A DNA stretch of 64,000 bases, from assembly GCA_026119855.1 (NCBI GenBank), contig JAOWBW010001473.1:186001-250000 (forward strand), read 5' to 3'. The notes below the pieces were generated by a model. That model ran no database searches. It was not told where the DNA came from and saw nothing but the letters and a program-made list of their open reading frames with translations. Made by a program: the position numbers and the translations under genes. Each line of letters opens with the position of its first letter. Position 1 is the stretch's first letter. This document shows, piece after piece, positions 21,829-33,699 of the stretch. The DNA is from Campanula takesimana (lineage: Eukaryota > Streptophyta > Magnoliopsida > Asterales > Campanulaceae).

Positions 21829-24811
21829 CCTCGAGTGGCCCTGATTCTCTCAGTTGGATGGACGCTCCTTTTAACGACGAGGACGAGCAGGCACGATCTC
21901 CGGGCTTGGCCCCTGGTGTTATTGAGGTCACGAGCAGTGCGGAGGCTTCCGATCAAGAAGTGGGGGTTGATGGTGAACCCGCTCTTGAGGATGAGGTTGG
22001 GGCGACCGTGGCTCACGGGCTAGTTGATGAGTCTGAGTCCTCTGAGACACCCTCTGACCCCCGGGGGGATTTAGAGAGAATGGCCCCAGGTACAGCGCGT
22101 ATGGTCAAGCGCATTCGCTCCCCGGTTCAAATATTGGCTTCCTTCCCCGAGGGGCCCGACGATAGGGTTAAGACCCAGGCCGGAGCTTCCAGTTCTGGAG
22201 CGGGCATGGTGGAGGAGCAAGACTCCGATGATGAGTTTTTAACCGTGTACCACATCGATCGCAAAGTCTACCTTGTCGGCGGTCTTGATGATTATACCTC
22301 TCCTTCAGGAAGCAATTTGGCTGGTCCTGCCCGCGTACGGGCAGATAATATCGCTTGTGTGTTTTATCCCGTTCAATTTGAGAATGGCCTCCGGCTTCCC
22401 TTGGACCCGTTCATTTGTGAATTCCTGGAGTTTTCCAAGTGCCTTCCCATGGACTTGACTCCCAACGCGATTCGTTATCTGGTGTCTTTTATTGTTGTGA
22501 GCAGGGTATTGGGATATGAACCCTCTTTGTCCGCCTTGTACGTTTTCTTCACCCATCAGGTCACCGCGAGCAGTTTGAGCCTGAAAACGAAACCTAGGTC
22601 GAAAAAGATCTTCTCTGCGGCTTCTAACAAATTCGATCAGTGGCAGAGATACCCTCTGGTGATTCAGAATCGACTCGGGTGGCCTTTTTCTAAGCCTGAT
22701 AATACTTCCCCGCTGTCCATATCTTCCAAGGATTATCCCAGTTCAGATGGGGGTATCGAGCTTGCGTCCGCCATGCAGGATTACCTTGCCCGGCATACGA
22801 AGTCAGTTACTTTAGAGGACCAGACCGTGGTCGTGGTTGAACAAGTTTTCGACGTTCAAGCCATCATCAACAATGAGAGTCTTTTGGCTTACGCCGGGGT
22901 GGCCCCATGCCGAAATCCTGATTTTGAGAGCAGGGTTAACATGACTCCTATGTGGTGGGATCCTTGCTGGAGGGTTCACCAAGATTTTGCCTTTGCCCAT
23001 GAATGCCCTGCTTGTCAATTTGGGGAGCAATGCCCGGATCCGGGCTTGACCGGTCTTTTTCATACTTAATCAACTGAAATTTCGTACCTGTTAGTTTATC
23101 CGATCATATCTGACTGATTGTTTCTTTTGCCCGCAGATCCCACTGATACCATGCCTCCCAAGAATATTAATGCTTTGAGATTGGCTGCGAAGCAGCGGGA
23201 GTCTGAGGCGAAGCAGCAGAGGCAGGCCGAAATGCATAAGGCCGAGGCCCCAGGGAGAAAACTGCCGATCACGGATCTTCTGGACAAGTCAAAGAAGGTT
23301 GTTGCAGTTGTCCCGACGACGGGCGAGCTTCCTCTACGGCCCCGTGGGAGCGGACGGGGAAAGGATTTGACAGGCTCGGGGTCTCCCACTCCCTCGCATG
23401 ATGCAGGCAGAACAGTGCCCGAGGCTACGAAGAAAAGGGGTCCGAGTCCGATCGCTGACCCCTTGCCTCCAAAAAATAAACAGCCCCGTCTGGAGTCTCC
23501 TTCTCGCGGTTTTACCGTATCCTCCCTCGCCAAAGGGACCTTATGCTCGGAGCGCTTCCCCGTCGAATTAATTGAAGACAAGGACCGAGCTAAGGAGTTT
23601 GGGAAGAAGGTAGCTGAGGCCCCTGAGGTATATGGGGTTGATCTCCATAGCCGCCGCGGCTTCAATTCTTATGTTGGCGATGGGCTTCTGCACCGTATGA
23701 ACTTCCCGGACTATCAACAGAAGGTGCTGTCCAAGACCAACTTCCAGACCGCCCTGGGTCACGCGGGCTTGGCTATGGCTTAGGTTAGTGTCTCACTTTC
23801 CTTGACCCTCTGATTCCTCGTCCCGTTTTTAATATAATCTCCACGTGCTCCTTTATTAAACAGGTTAGCAATGACCTACTATATATGCGGTCTCAGTATG
23901 AAGCCGAAGTTGCTTTGGCCGCAGCGAGGGGGAAGAAACTGGCGGAGGCGAAGGATGAGATTGCCCGCTTGTCCAAGGTCCTGGAGGGCTCGGGAGAGGA
24001 GCTTAAAAATAAAGATGCCGAGTTGATGACTGCGGTCAAGAAGAACTCCAAACTGAGCAACGATCTCGACGCAGCTCGCGAGGCCAAAGACCGAGCTGAG
24101 GCTGAAAAAGCAACTGTTGAGTCTGAGAAGCAACGACTCGACGCTCGCCTGGCCGAGGCTGAAAAGCGGTTGGAGGAGGAGAGGGAGAAGAACAGGAGTT
24201 TGTCTGAAAAGGTTGATGAACTGGATGGCAAGGTTTTGGAGGCCATGCGGTTTGAGAAAGACCGGGAACTTGTTCTGAAAGAAGAGCGAGGGAAAGCCGT
24301 GGCCGAGTTTGAGGCGTCTGATGCTTATAGAGAGAAGGTGGAGGAGGCAAGCATAGAGCAATATAACTCAGCTCTCCATACAGTAGGTCGTAACCTGGCA
24401 GCTACGGATAAATACAGTGCGCAAGAGATTGCGATTCTTTGCTCCATTACGGCCTCAGACCCTCAATGCTTTGCTGGCCATGCTCTAGTGCCCTTTACCA
24501 CGGACCAACTCTCCGAGTTTCCCGAGTCTGTCAGATCAACTCTCCCCCCCGTCGCTCCGGTCACTGTCCAAGATCTTCTTTCCACCATTGATGGATTCAG
24601 ATATTCTGCCGCGGGAACCTTGCCTCTGGTCGCAGCCTTGGAGAGAACTTTTGGCCCCGGCGGCCCGTACATTGATGGTATGGTTCTTCCTTACTCTCCT
24701 TATGCCTCCGCTCTTGCTGATGCTTCTCAGGATCAGTCTGGATCTGTGCCTGACACTGATGCCTCTGCCTCTGTTCCAGAGATGGAGAATGCTCCTCCCC
24801 CGGCCTCATGA
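21813..24811 (+). pseudogene. Antisense 'putative gypsy-type transposon' protein gene of the Tat element
   Basis: Three exons: 21813-23052, 23137-23783 and 23864-24811, with an 84-bp intron and an 80-bp intron. The first exon has an acidic N-part, then a domain with FENGLRLPLDPFICEFLEF and NAIRYLVSFIVV. It resembles the plant family annotated 'putative gypsy type transposon'. The second exon is basic and proline-rich (KKRGPSPIADPLPPKNKQPR). The third is a long Ala/Glu/Lys coiled coil (about residues 10-150 of that exon). A TAG at 23781-23783 sits directly on the donor of intron 2, so the coiled coil is cut off in this copy unless read through. The role of such antisense proteins is unknown. 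Confidence 0.7.
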
Positions 24812-24989
24812 AGATCAGACCGGGTTGCATCCTGGAAATTTTTGTAATAGTGTAGGTCCGGACATTTTCGAACAAGTGATTTTTTGGTTTGTATATGTAT
24901 AATTGTTTTCAGTTTTGCTATTGATTTCCTCTCTTGCGTGCTCTTTTGCTATCACTCTTTTGATTACACAGCTTAGAAGGTTTGTTCTC

Positions 24990-25440
24990 GCACGAACTGT
25001 CTTTGTTTCCACGCACGCGGTTTAGCTCGAGAGCGTATGGCCGCGCCTTCTCCCACTGTAGTCTAGCTCAAGGGCGTAGGACATGGGCCCTGCGGTCTAG
25101 CTCGAGGGCGTATGACCGCGCATCTTGGGTCTTAGGATTTCACGAGGAAATAATCCCACCAAGGAATACATTCTCCCACTTTAGTCTAGCTCAAAGGCGT
25201 AGGACATGGGCCCTGCGGTCTAGCTCGAGGGCGTATGACCGCGCATCTTGGGTTTTTAGGGATTTCACAAGGAAATAATCCCACCAAGGAATACATTCTC
25301 CCACTTTAGTCTAGCTCAAAGGCGTAGGACATGGGCCCTGCGGTCTAGCTCGAGGGCGTATGACCGCGCATCGTTCGTAGACTGGCAAACGGCATCCGCA
25401 TCGCGGGCACGCGGTCTTGCTCGTGAGCACATGACCGCGC
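24990..25440. repeat. Tandem repeat in the Tat element, unit 123-125 bp
   Basis: About three units start at 25050, 25173 and 25298. Each has CTAGCTCAAAGGCGTAGGAC, then GGGCCCTGCGGTCTAGCTCG and GGCGTATGACCGCGC. Shorter GCGGTCTAGCTCG/GACCGCGC pieces continue on both sides. GCGGTC..GACCGC forms small hairpins. It lies between the pol stop and the antisense gene. Confidence 0.85.
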
Positions 25441-25599
25441 TTTGAGAACGAACATACTTGAGTAATTTCAGAGAACGATAGCAGTATTATTCACTTTACT
25501 CGAATAGATTACATTGCCATTTCGTTACAATACATGAGTAATTCCACAATTTCTAACTGCTATTGATTGCAAAAAGATTTCAAGATCTACAATTGTCTT

Positions 25600-28500
25600 C
25601 TAAGGGTAATACTTTTTCAGATGATCACTATGCCAGGCGTTTTTCAAGTGTTTTCCTTCTGCCGTTAGAAGCCTGTAGGTTCCCTCTTTGATTATGCGGG
25701 CAATCTGATAAGGGCCTTCCCAGTTGGGCGAAAGCTTGTTGTATCCGGGCTGCCTCCCTGTGACTTCAACTTTCCTCAGAACCCAGTCTCCCACGGCAAA
25801 CGATCTCTTGTTCACCCTTTTGTCATGATGGACTTTGGCCTTCTGCTTGTAATTGACCATTTTTGCTCGTGCTTCCAACCGTTTTTCTTCGGTAAAGTCT
25901 AAGTCTTTTCTGCGGGCTCCCTCATTCTCTGTTTCATTAATTGGGCGACCCTATAAGTGGGTAAGGCTACTTCCACAGGTGCGACCGCATCTGAACCATA
26001 TGTCAGGGAAAAAGGGGTTTCTCCCGTTGAGTTCCTTGTCGTGGTTCGGACAACCCATAGAGCAGTACTGAGCTCTTCCATCCAGCGACCACTCCTTCCT
26101 TCAAACTTTTGTGCAAAGCGGTCATGAGCAACTTGTTCGCGGCCCTCGGCCTGTCCATTTACCTGCGGTCTTGCGACTGAGGATTGTCGATGCTCCACGT
26201 TGAGTCTCTTGCACTCCGCCGTGAACTTGCTTTGAAATTGGGGTCCGTGATCGGAGACAATGGCCCGCGGTAGACCAAACCGACAGAAGATGTGATCATG
26301 GACGAACTTGATGATGCTTGCTTCCGTAGTACTAGTCAGTGCTTTTGCCTCAACCCATTTTGTGAAATAGTCTACTGCCACCACTACCATTTGCGCTCCC
26401 CCGGCGCTTTGGGATATGGCTCAATCAAATCAATCCCCCACATATCAAATGGCCAAGTTGGGACTACCAAACTCTGCTCGGTGGACGGCTGCCTTGGTAT
26501 GTTGGCGAACCTCTGGCACTGGTCGCATTTGCGGACGTAGTCTTCTGCATCTCTTTTCATTGTTGGCCAATAATACCCGAGGAATCTGATTTTGTCGGAT
26601 AGTGTTCGGGCTCCGGGATGTCCTCCACACACGCCTTCGTGAACTTCGTATAACAGGTTGGTGACTGTTTCGGACCTGACACACCTCAGCAGTGGTTTGG
26701 TAAAGGATCTCCGATAAAGCACGCCATCAATAATCGTGTATCTAGCGGCCTGTTTCATCAAGACTCTTGCCCGGTCAGGGTCGTTGGGGAGGGTTTTGCC
26801 GCTCGATATATTCCCTGATCTCGTCAACCCAATCTTTTTCCGAATCTCCAATTTGGTGGATTTCTATCCTGTCAATGGCTGGGCGCTCTGTGAACTCTAT
26901 CTAGCAGTCCACACTAAGCTTGGCAATGTCCTCGTTTGTGATCCGGGAAAGCAAGTCCGCCTCGGAATTTTTAGCCCGGTTAACTTGGTTCAGCTCATGG
27001 TATTCGAATTCCTTTAATAAGTTTGTCGCGAGAGCTCTTTGTATTTGACCAAAACCGGTGATTTGTTTCGTATTCCCCTTTCACCTGGTTTATTACTAGT
27101 TGTGAGTCACTCTTCACGACCAGCTTCGATACTTTCATGTCCCGGGCTAATTCCAAACCCGCTATCAATGCCTCGTACTCGGCCTGGTTGTTAGAGACCG
27201 CGAACTTAAACCTCAAGGCTCGCTTGAACCTTTGACCCTCCGGGGCGGTCAAGAGAATTCCGGCGCCGCTGACAGTCTTTCCGGCGGATCCATCTACACT
27301 TAACGACCAGCAATTTTCCGGTCTCTCCCCTGCAACTATTGCCTTCTCGCCTCTCTTTTTCTTTGTGTTTGCGGGTTGGGTTTTGTCCGGCTCGCTCTCC
27401 TTTGATTCAAATGTGGTCTCTGCCACAAAGTCCGCCAGTGCCTGTGCCTTGATGGCCTTCCGCGGGGAGTAGGTAATCTGGAATTCAGTCAGCTCTATGG
27501 ACCACGATAGCATTCTCCCCGAGGATTCGGGCTTATGGAGTATCTTCTTCAGCGGGGCGTCTGAATAAACCGTGATTGGGTGGGCGATGAAGTATGCCCG
27601 CAGCTTCGAGCGGCCACGAGCAAGGCGAAAGCTAGCTTTTCAATGTTTAGATAGCGGCCTTCCACAGCAGAAAGTGCCTTGGAGACATAATACATGGGTT
27701 TCTGAAGTTTGCCCTCTTCCCTTACCAAAACAGCGGCCACTGCATAATCGTTGCGGCCAAGAAAACATAGAGTTCCTCCCAAATACCGGGCTGCTCAATA
27801 GCGGCGGCTTTCCCAGATAAGCTTTTATTTGCTCGAAAGCGTTCTGGCCGTCCTCGTTCCACTCGAAGCCCTTCTCTCCTCCTCCTTTTAAAGTTTTGAA
27901 GAAAGGCAGGCACTTTTCGGCTGATTTAGCAATGAATCTTCCCAAAGCCGTAATGCGGCCATTAAGCTTCTGCACCTCCTTAACGCATCTGGGGGGCTGC
28001 ATGCTTATCAACGCCGTGATTTTCTCGGGGTTTGCTTCGATCCCTCTTTGGTTTACCATGAACCCCAAAAATTCTCCTGCCTTTACTCCGAAAGCGCACT
28101 TGGAGGGATTAAGCTTCATGTTATTTTCCCGGAGGTTGGTGAAGGTTTCTGCCATATCGATGTCGTGAGAGGTCTCCTTGGTCTTGATAACCATATCGTC
28201 GATGTAAGCCTCCAGGTTCCGGCCTAATTGATCATCAAAGACGATTCTACCATCCTTTGATACGTACCGCCCGCGTTCTTGAGGCCAAATGGCATGTTGT
28301 TAAACGTGTAGGTTTTGCTCGCGGCATAGAAAGCGCATGAAGGGACGTCATCCTCCTCATTTTGATCTGATGGTAGCCCGAGTACGCATCTATAAAGCTT
28401 AACACCCCATGCCCGGCGATAGAGTCTACTAATTGGTCGATCCGGGGAAGAGGGTAACAATCCTTAGGGCAGGCCTTGTTCAGTCGGTGAAATCCACGCA

Positions 28501-29330
28501 CATCCTCCACTTTCCATTTGCTTTGGTTACCATGACGACGTTGGCTAACCACTTCGGATATTTGATCGGGCTTATGATTCCTGCTTTTAGTAGTTTATCT
28601 ACCTCGATTCTGATCGCCGCTTTCTTCTCTGGTGAAAAGTATCTTTCTTTCTGGAGGACCCGGGTAAATGTGGGATCGACATTCAGTTCATGCTCGATGA
28701 CCTCTCTACTTATCCCCTTCATGTCCTCGACGGTCCAGGCAAATACATCCAAGCTTTTTCGCAGCAGCTCAATCAAAATCTTCCTTTCTTCTGCGGGGAT
28801 TTCCAGCCCGACCTTGACCGTTTGTTCGGGGTAAGCGGGGTTTATGACTACATCCTCCAGAGCATCGTTGGGGCGGATGTCCTTTATTTCCCTGTCGTGC
28901 AGCGAATCAATCACGATGTCTATGTGCTCGGTCTCTGCTGCAATACGACGGGCTTTCCTACTCCGCTTAAATTCTGCCCGTGTTGAGTGGAATGACAAAG
29001 TTCCAATCATGGCCGCCTCCTCGGTCCTGTTGCTGTTGGTTTTGATCTTTTTTGCCTCCCTCGGGCTTACCAATCTTTTCCCCATCGCGCTCTCCCTTCT
29101 TTTCTTCTCTATTATTTTGAGAAAAGCTCGGTCTTGTTCTCTATGCATGCTATCCCTGCAGGGGTGCTGAACTTGATCTTCTGGTGAGGGATGACGCAAC
29201 GATTCCTAGGGCAGCCTGAGCGGTCACTCCCAAGATTGCGTTGTACTGGGATTTTAGATCGATCACCATGAACGTGACGCGGGCTGTTTTCTCGAACGGC
29301 CTCTCTCCAATGGTCACTTCGAAGTCAATG
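25600..29330 (-). pseudogene. pol of the Tat element: protease end, RT, RNase H x2, integrase (frameshifted)
   Basis: Read from high to low coordinates. The protease end with SQYNAILGVTAQAAL is near 29240. RT has KYPKWLANVVMV, LNKACPKDCYPLPRID, MPFGLKNAG and the catalytic YIDDM near 28200. The RT-linked RNase H has YYVSKALSAVEGRY. The second RNase H (27513-26995) has VDGSAGKTVSGAGI and NNQAEYEALIAGL. The integrase zinc finger has CDQCQRF, the core has D (DYFTKWVEA), D (VSDHGPQFQ) and E (NGQAEGRE), and the C-terminal part ends HSDHLKKYYP. The reading frame changes at least near 28490, 28370, 28240, 27760, 27580 and 27010. A stop lies near 26900. Non-functional. Confidence 0.9.
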
Positions 29331-29430
29331 NNNNNNNNNNNNNNNNNNNNNNNNNNNNNNNNNNNNNNNNNNNNNNNNNNNNNNNNNNNNNNNNNNNNNN
29401 NNNNNNNNNNNNNNNNNNNNNNNNNNNNNN
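29331..29430. other. Assembly gap of exactly 100 N
   Basis: A placeholder gap. It separates Tat protease sequence from the interior of a copia LTR, so the true missing length is not 100 bp. Confidence 0.98.
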
Positions 29431-30246
29431 AAAGGGCTAAGTATGAATGGTTGTTAGGCTTGAAGCTTGATGAAGAACTGGGTTTGCAATGGAGATGGTT
29501 GAAGATATGAATATCTGAGTTTAACTCTTCAAAGAAAACTTGAATACTTGGGAATGAATCTCTTGAAGCTCAGCAACCTTCATTGTTGAATAATGAAGGC
29601 TATTTATAGGCAGAGCACCCTTGTGACGTGGGTAAAGATTTGAATCAAATCTGAAGGGTACAGTGCTGTCGAAATCCCATTGGTTGAGCTGTCATTTTTC
29701 GTCCTTGGTTTGTCTTGTAGTCCTAGGTAGTTGTTGCACCACTACCTGACAATTGTCCTTTGTTGCAGAAAGGACTAACGGTAAAACAATTCAAACTGAT
29801 GGACAAAACCGACATTCCTTGCAGAAACCCAAGTTAACTTAGAGTTATTTTGACATGACACAACAACATCCTTATACTGTCAATAAGGGAATGTTTGTCT
29901 AAGGAATAAATGACATCTCTTTAATTCTTCAATAACTGCTCTGCGGTTCACCAAGCATAGGGCGGTTTGAAGAATGGTCTTGATGTGCGGTTTCATCAAA
30001 CATGGAAACTGCGGTTGATGAGAATTGAAGAGCTCCATGCTGGCATTCTCAAAATGACGGCTTTGAAGCACTAAACCGCTAATGATACAACCGAACTATA
30101 CTCAGCCTAGAAAACGAAAAATCTAGAAATGGACTTATCTAAAAATTGAAGTATAACTTCATTACATGCGGTCCTAAAGTCCATAAAAAGACACGTGGAA
30201 TGGATCAATCAAATTAAGGTGGGTGTACTAACAATGAATCCTAACA
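29431..30246 (-). mobile_element. Copia LTR fragment (family of 40335-41797)
   Basis: Runs colinear with 40974-41797 at roughly 90% identity and ends at the same TAACA terminus (TGTTAGGATT on the minus strand). Its other end is in the gap. It was probably a solo LTR inside the Tat element. Confidence 0.85.
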
Positions 30247-30383
30247 CTTACCTTTGGTGCGCCCGGACCCTGTCTGCTCGGCCGAGCTGTTCTGCTCCGT
30301 CCCGAAATCACGAGATTTCTCTGTTGTTTAACCCTTTAATTCGGCGTCCCAAATTCAAAGGCATTAACCCAACAGTTAGTACC

Positions 30384-30945
30384 TGTTGGAATTTTTTGTG
30401 GACTATACATTGTACATAAATAATAATAAAGTATTTATGCACGCAGACGTGTGTGCACTACGGATTAATCGTATATGACATATTATTATAATGTAAGTTT
30501 GGCCTAATTAAAGTGATCTAATAAAGTTTGGGGGCCTTAAGTCATCTTATATAAATATGAGACTTATTTTGTAAATGTGTAGAGTCCAGATTGTATTTAT
30601 AAATAGATGAGTGGCCTATTTATAAATACTATTAATGGATGCATCCTTTCATCCTAACGGATGTGACTCTTCCTAACGGATGCATTATAACTATATATAG
30701 GGGTCGGGTCCCCAATTGAACGTATCCTACTCTAAGACTCTTACATCCCTTCAATAAGAGACTAACAACATGGAGTATACGGATCAATTGGAAGAACGAT
30801 CTCGGGCTTATTCTAGGCTTCCGCTCAATCCTTAACAGATTAATCAAGTTTTCCGTTATAACGAATTAAGGTACGCTTCCGCTTTTGTTTTATTTGGTAT
30901 ACTCATTGAATTGAATTGGATTGATAGAAGGAAAATCTCCCAACA
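30384..30945 (+). mobile_element. Solo LTR, 562 bp, with GTACC duplication
   Basis: Starts TGTTGGAATTTTTTG and ends AATCTCCCAACA. GTACC flanks both sides (30379-30383 and 30946-30950). A CTATATATAGGGG TATA region near 30690 gives the plus orientation. It inserted at the very end of the MITE that follows. Confidence 0.9.
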
Positions 30946-30948
30946 GTA

Positions 30949-31199
30949 CCCCTATTTTCCAAAGTGATCTTCACATTTTATTGGCCATTACCACGAAATA
31001 ACTTTGCAGTAATAATTTTATGTTGATTTAATTATTGTAGTGAAAGTTTAAAACTTTTATCGATAGTATTGATGATGACTTATCATAACAAGTTTTAGAT
31101 TTTCATTAAAATAATTAAATTAATTTAAAAAAATTACTTAAAATTCTTTCGTAGTAACTGTAAGAAAAATATAAAATTACTTTGAAATGGACGTAGTAG
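30949..31199. mobile_element. Stowaway-like MITE, 250-bp family
   Basis: Starts CCCCTATTTTCCAAAGTGATC and ends TTGAAATGGACGTAGTAG. The inside (TTTTATTGGCCATT..AATTAAATTAATTT) matches the outer element at 37108 and the one at 60081. Confidence 0.6.
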
Positions 31200-31614
31200 T
31201 ATTACAAAAGAGTACGAGTTTTATAACAACGACCAATGTGGTTGTTATAACCAACCATTCCCATCCCATCCGAACGTGAGGAGTTTTGACTCTTTAGTTA
31301 AAAAGGTCAACTCATGTCATCGGCTCGGCCTTTTTAGTATACCAATTAAATATTAGGGAAAATATTTAAATTGGTGTCTATTTCTACTGGTACTTTTTTA
31401 TATTTATATTTTATAAGAGATTATTCAAGATTTACCTTCTGCCCACCATTAATCACCGGGTCGCACCAACCCACTCTTTTTGGAGCCATCTCTTACCTTG
31501 ATAACAATTGACCTCAATTTTTATTGACATGTTGGGGTTCTTAATTTACTTGCTCTTTACAATTTGTAAAGGTTGGAAAAGTATGATAGAGAGAAAAAAA
31601 AATAAAGACAAAAA

Positions 31615-32693
31615 CTTGTACGAGAACACCATCACCCGTCTCATAGTAGAAATGGGTCATTTTTGACCCATGACCCGGATCCATGACCCACACGCCCAAT
31701 TTTTTTTATGTTTTTTCGGTTTGTCAAAATTAATAGTTGCTATAACTAAATGTAATAAACGTGTTACTTATATGTAACAGTTTGTATACATAAAAGTAAT
31801 ACATATATACAGAAAAGTAACAGTTTTTTTTTTTGCTTTTTTTTTTTTTTAATGTTTTCTTCGTTTGCCAAATGTAATACTTATTACAACTAAAATTTAA
31901 CGAACGTGTTACTTATATGTAACAGTGTTTATACATAATTGTAACACATATGTATAGAAAGTGTAATAATTCAACCATTTACATTTTTAGAGTTAAAAAC
32001 ACTTGATTAGTATTACATGTAAAAGTATTACATTATCTATAGAAATATGTTATAATTTCTTTTATTAAAGTGTTACATTTACTTGTACAAACAATTACAT
32101 TCATGTATATGAGTTGTTACTTTTCAAATGTTACTTTCTTTCAAAAAATTAAATCAAAATACACTATATTTTACATTTTTGCACAAGCACTATTACATTT
32201 CAATATAAATGATAATTTACATTTAGATATTGTTTGGGTTACACGTAATTATAGTTAGTATTACATTTAAAAAAATGGGTAAAACGAACTTTTGTTTTTG
32301 TAAAACAGGTGTTACGTTTACTTATGAACAATGTTACTTTATATGTATACAGTCATTATATTAAGTTATGGTAACTATTACTTTTGTTAAACGACGGAAA
32401 AGCCGAAAAAAATAATACTCCCTCCGTCCCAAAATGATCTTCACGTTTGACTTTTCAAAATTTTTAAAGATATGAACACTTGCTTCACTAGCCATGCTTT
32501 GTTTAAGCCTAAAATGTGAAAAACTTTTTGAGACAATGAGAAATGACAAATAAGAAGATCAATTTGGGACGGAGGGAGTATAAAACTCAAAAAAAAAATG
32601 GCCAATGGGTGGTTGCCATGTGGCAGGTTATGCCCCCATAGATCATGGGTCGACATGTCTCTTCTATGAGACGGATCTATGTGTTCTCACAAG
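31615..32693. mobile_element. Long-TIR DNA element with GTTAC-rich interior
   Basis: Left CTTGTACGAGAACACC..CCGTCTCATAGTAGA is mirrored at the right by the complement of CTTGTGAGAACAC..CCGTCTCATAGAAGA. ATGGGTC / GACCCAT motifs follow in both. The interior (31730-32390) has repeated CGTGTTACTTATATGTAACAG phrases. A MITE (32418-32578) sits near its right end. Confidence 0.6.
32418..32578. mobile_element. Stowaway-like MITE, 180-bp family, nested in the long-TIR element
   Basis: CTCCCTCCGTCCCAAAATG to CAATTTGGGACGGAGGGAG, TA flanks. Confidence 0.85.
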
Positions 32694-32966
32694 AGACCAC
32701 CTCTAAAAAATAAAAGTGAGGGTAAAATTGACTTTATGAAAGGATGTAATGAGATTTCGCAATGAAAATATGAATAAAATTTGATGGTCACCAAGTTTAG
32801 TTAATCCGTGGCTAAATTAAAAGGGTTGAGTGGCTAAATTAAAAAAGGGTTGAGATTGTTTAAGAAAAGAATATTTGTATAAAAATTTGACACCGTAAGG
32901 GTTCAAAATGATATTAGAGTGTAAATTTTAGCACAAGTAAGTGGGCCGAAATGTACAAAAATGATA

Positions 32967-33225
32967 CTACCTCTGTCCCTAAATGAGTGTTCAAATTTCA
33001 TTTTAAGGGACATCTGAAAATCTCAACTTTTTGTACAATTTGATGGCAAAGATTCATATATAATCTTGTAATCTCCTTTTCAAACATTTAGTTTTGCACG
33101 AATAAAGAGACCAGTGAAAAACAATTCAGAAAAAAACATTTAGTGACAAAGTTATGTTAAAAAAAATACACTCATTTTGGGACAAAGATTTTTGAAAATG
33201 GACACTTATTTAGAAACAGAGGGAG
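32967..33225. mobile_element. Stowaway-like MITE, 260-bp family
   Basis: CTACCTCTGTCCCTAAATG to TTAGAAACAGAGGGAG, TA flanks, in inverse orientation to the copy at 4894. Confidence 0.8.
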
Positions 33226-33241
33226 TACTTTTAATATATTA

Positions 33242-33392
33242 CCTCCCTTTCAATCAATTTTTTAAAGATTTGAACTCTTGATTCACTAGCTATTTTGTGT
33301 ATATGCATATATAAACCCAAATTACAGAAATGGAAAAAAAAATTGAGACAAAATAAATAGCAAATAAAAAAATTATTTCAGAACGGAGGAAA
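33242..33392. mobile_element. Stowaway-like MITE, 180-bp family, degenerate
   Basis: CCTCCCTTTCAATCAATTTT to ATTTCAGAACGGAGGAAA. Internal TTTAAAGATTTGAACTCTTG fits the family. Confidence 0.5.
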
Positions 33393-33699
33393 TATATTAA
33401 GTAAATAATAGGAAATATATTAAGTAAATAAATACTAACCAAAAAAGTAAATATAATATTATGAAAAATATATCACTACCAAAAAACTATTTATTAATTC
33501 TTCTTCCTTGATTTAATTTTATAGTAAAATTCTAATTTTGCATTTATTAGTTGTCAATTTGACAATTAATGAATGCAAAATTAGTATTTATTTCTAGATT
33601 TGTTTTTGTGTTGTTTTTGTTAAATAAGTTGCCGACTTCTTGTTTTATTATAATGTCTTCTCCCCTTTATTGAGACCTTTTGTATTTTCCCATTTATTG

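Larger units (their letters stand above)
20180..30378 (-). mobile_element. Tat-lineage Ty3-gypsy retrotransposon, decayed and interrupted
   Basis: Read on the minus strand: protease end, reverse transcriptase, RNase H, second RNase H, integrase, tandem repeats, then a gene on the opposite strand, then one LTR. Two RNase H domains and an antisense ORF between pol and the 3' LTR are the known signature of Tat-group elements. The gag half and the 5' LTR are missing. The right side is broken by the 100-N gap and a copia LTR (29431-30246). A short remnant at 30247-30378 may be part of it. Pol carries several frameshifts and at least one stop, so the copy is dead. Confidence 0.85.

Noticed and set aside
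23885..24811. Coiled-coil open frame as a host gene
   Set aside because: It is the third exon of the antisense gene of the Tat element, joined in frame by splice sites.
24990..25440. Tandem repeat as a centromere satellite
   Set aside because: Only about three units, enclosed by one retroelement; no long array in the window.
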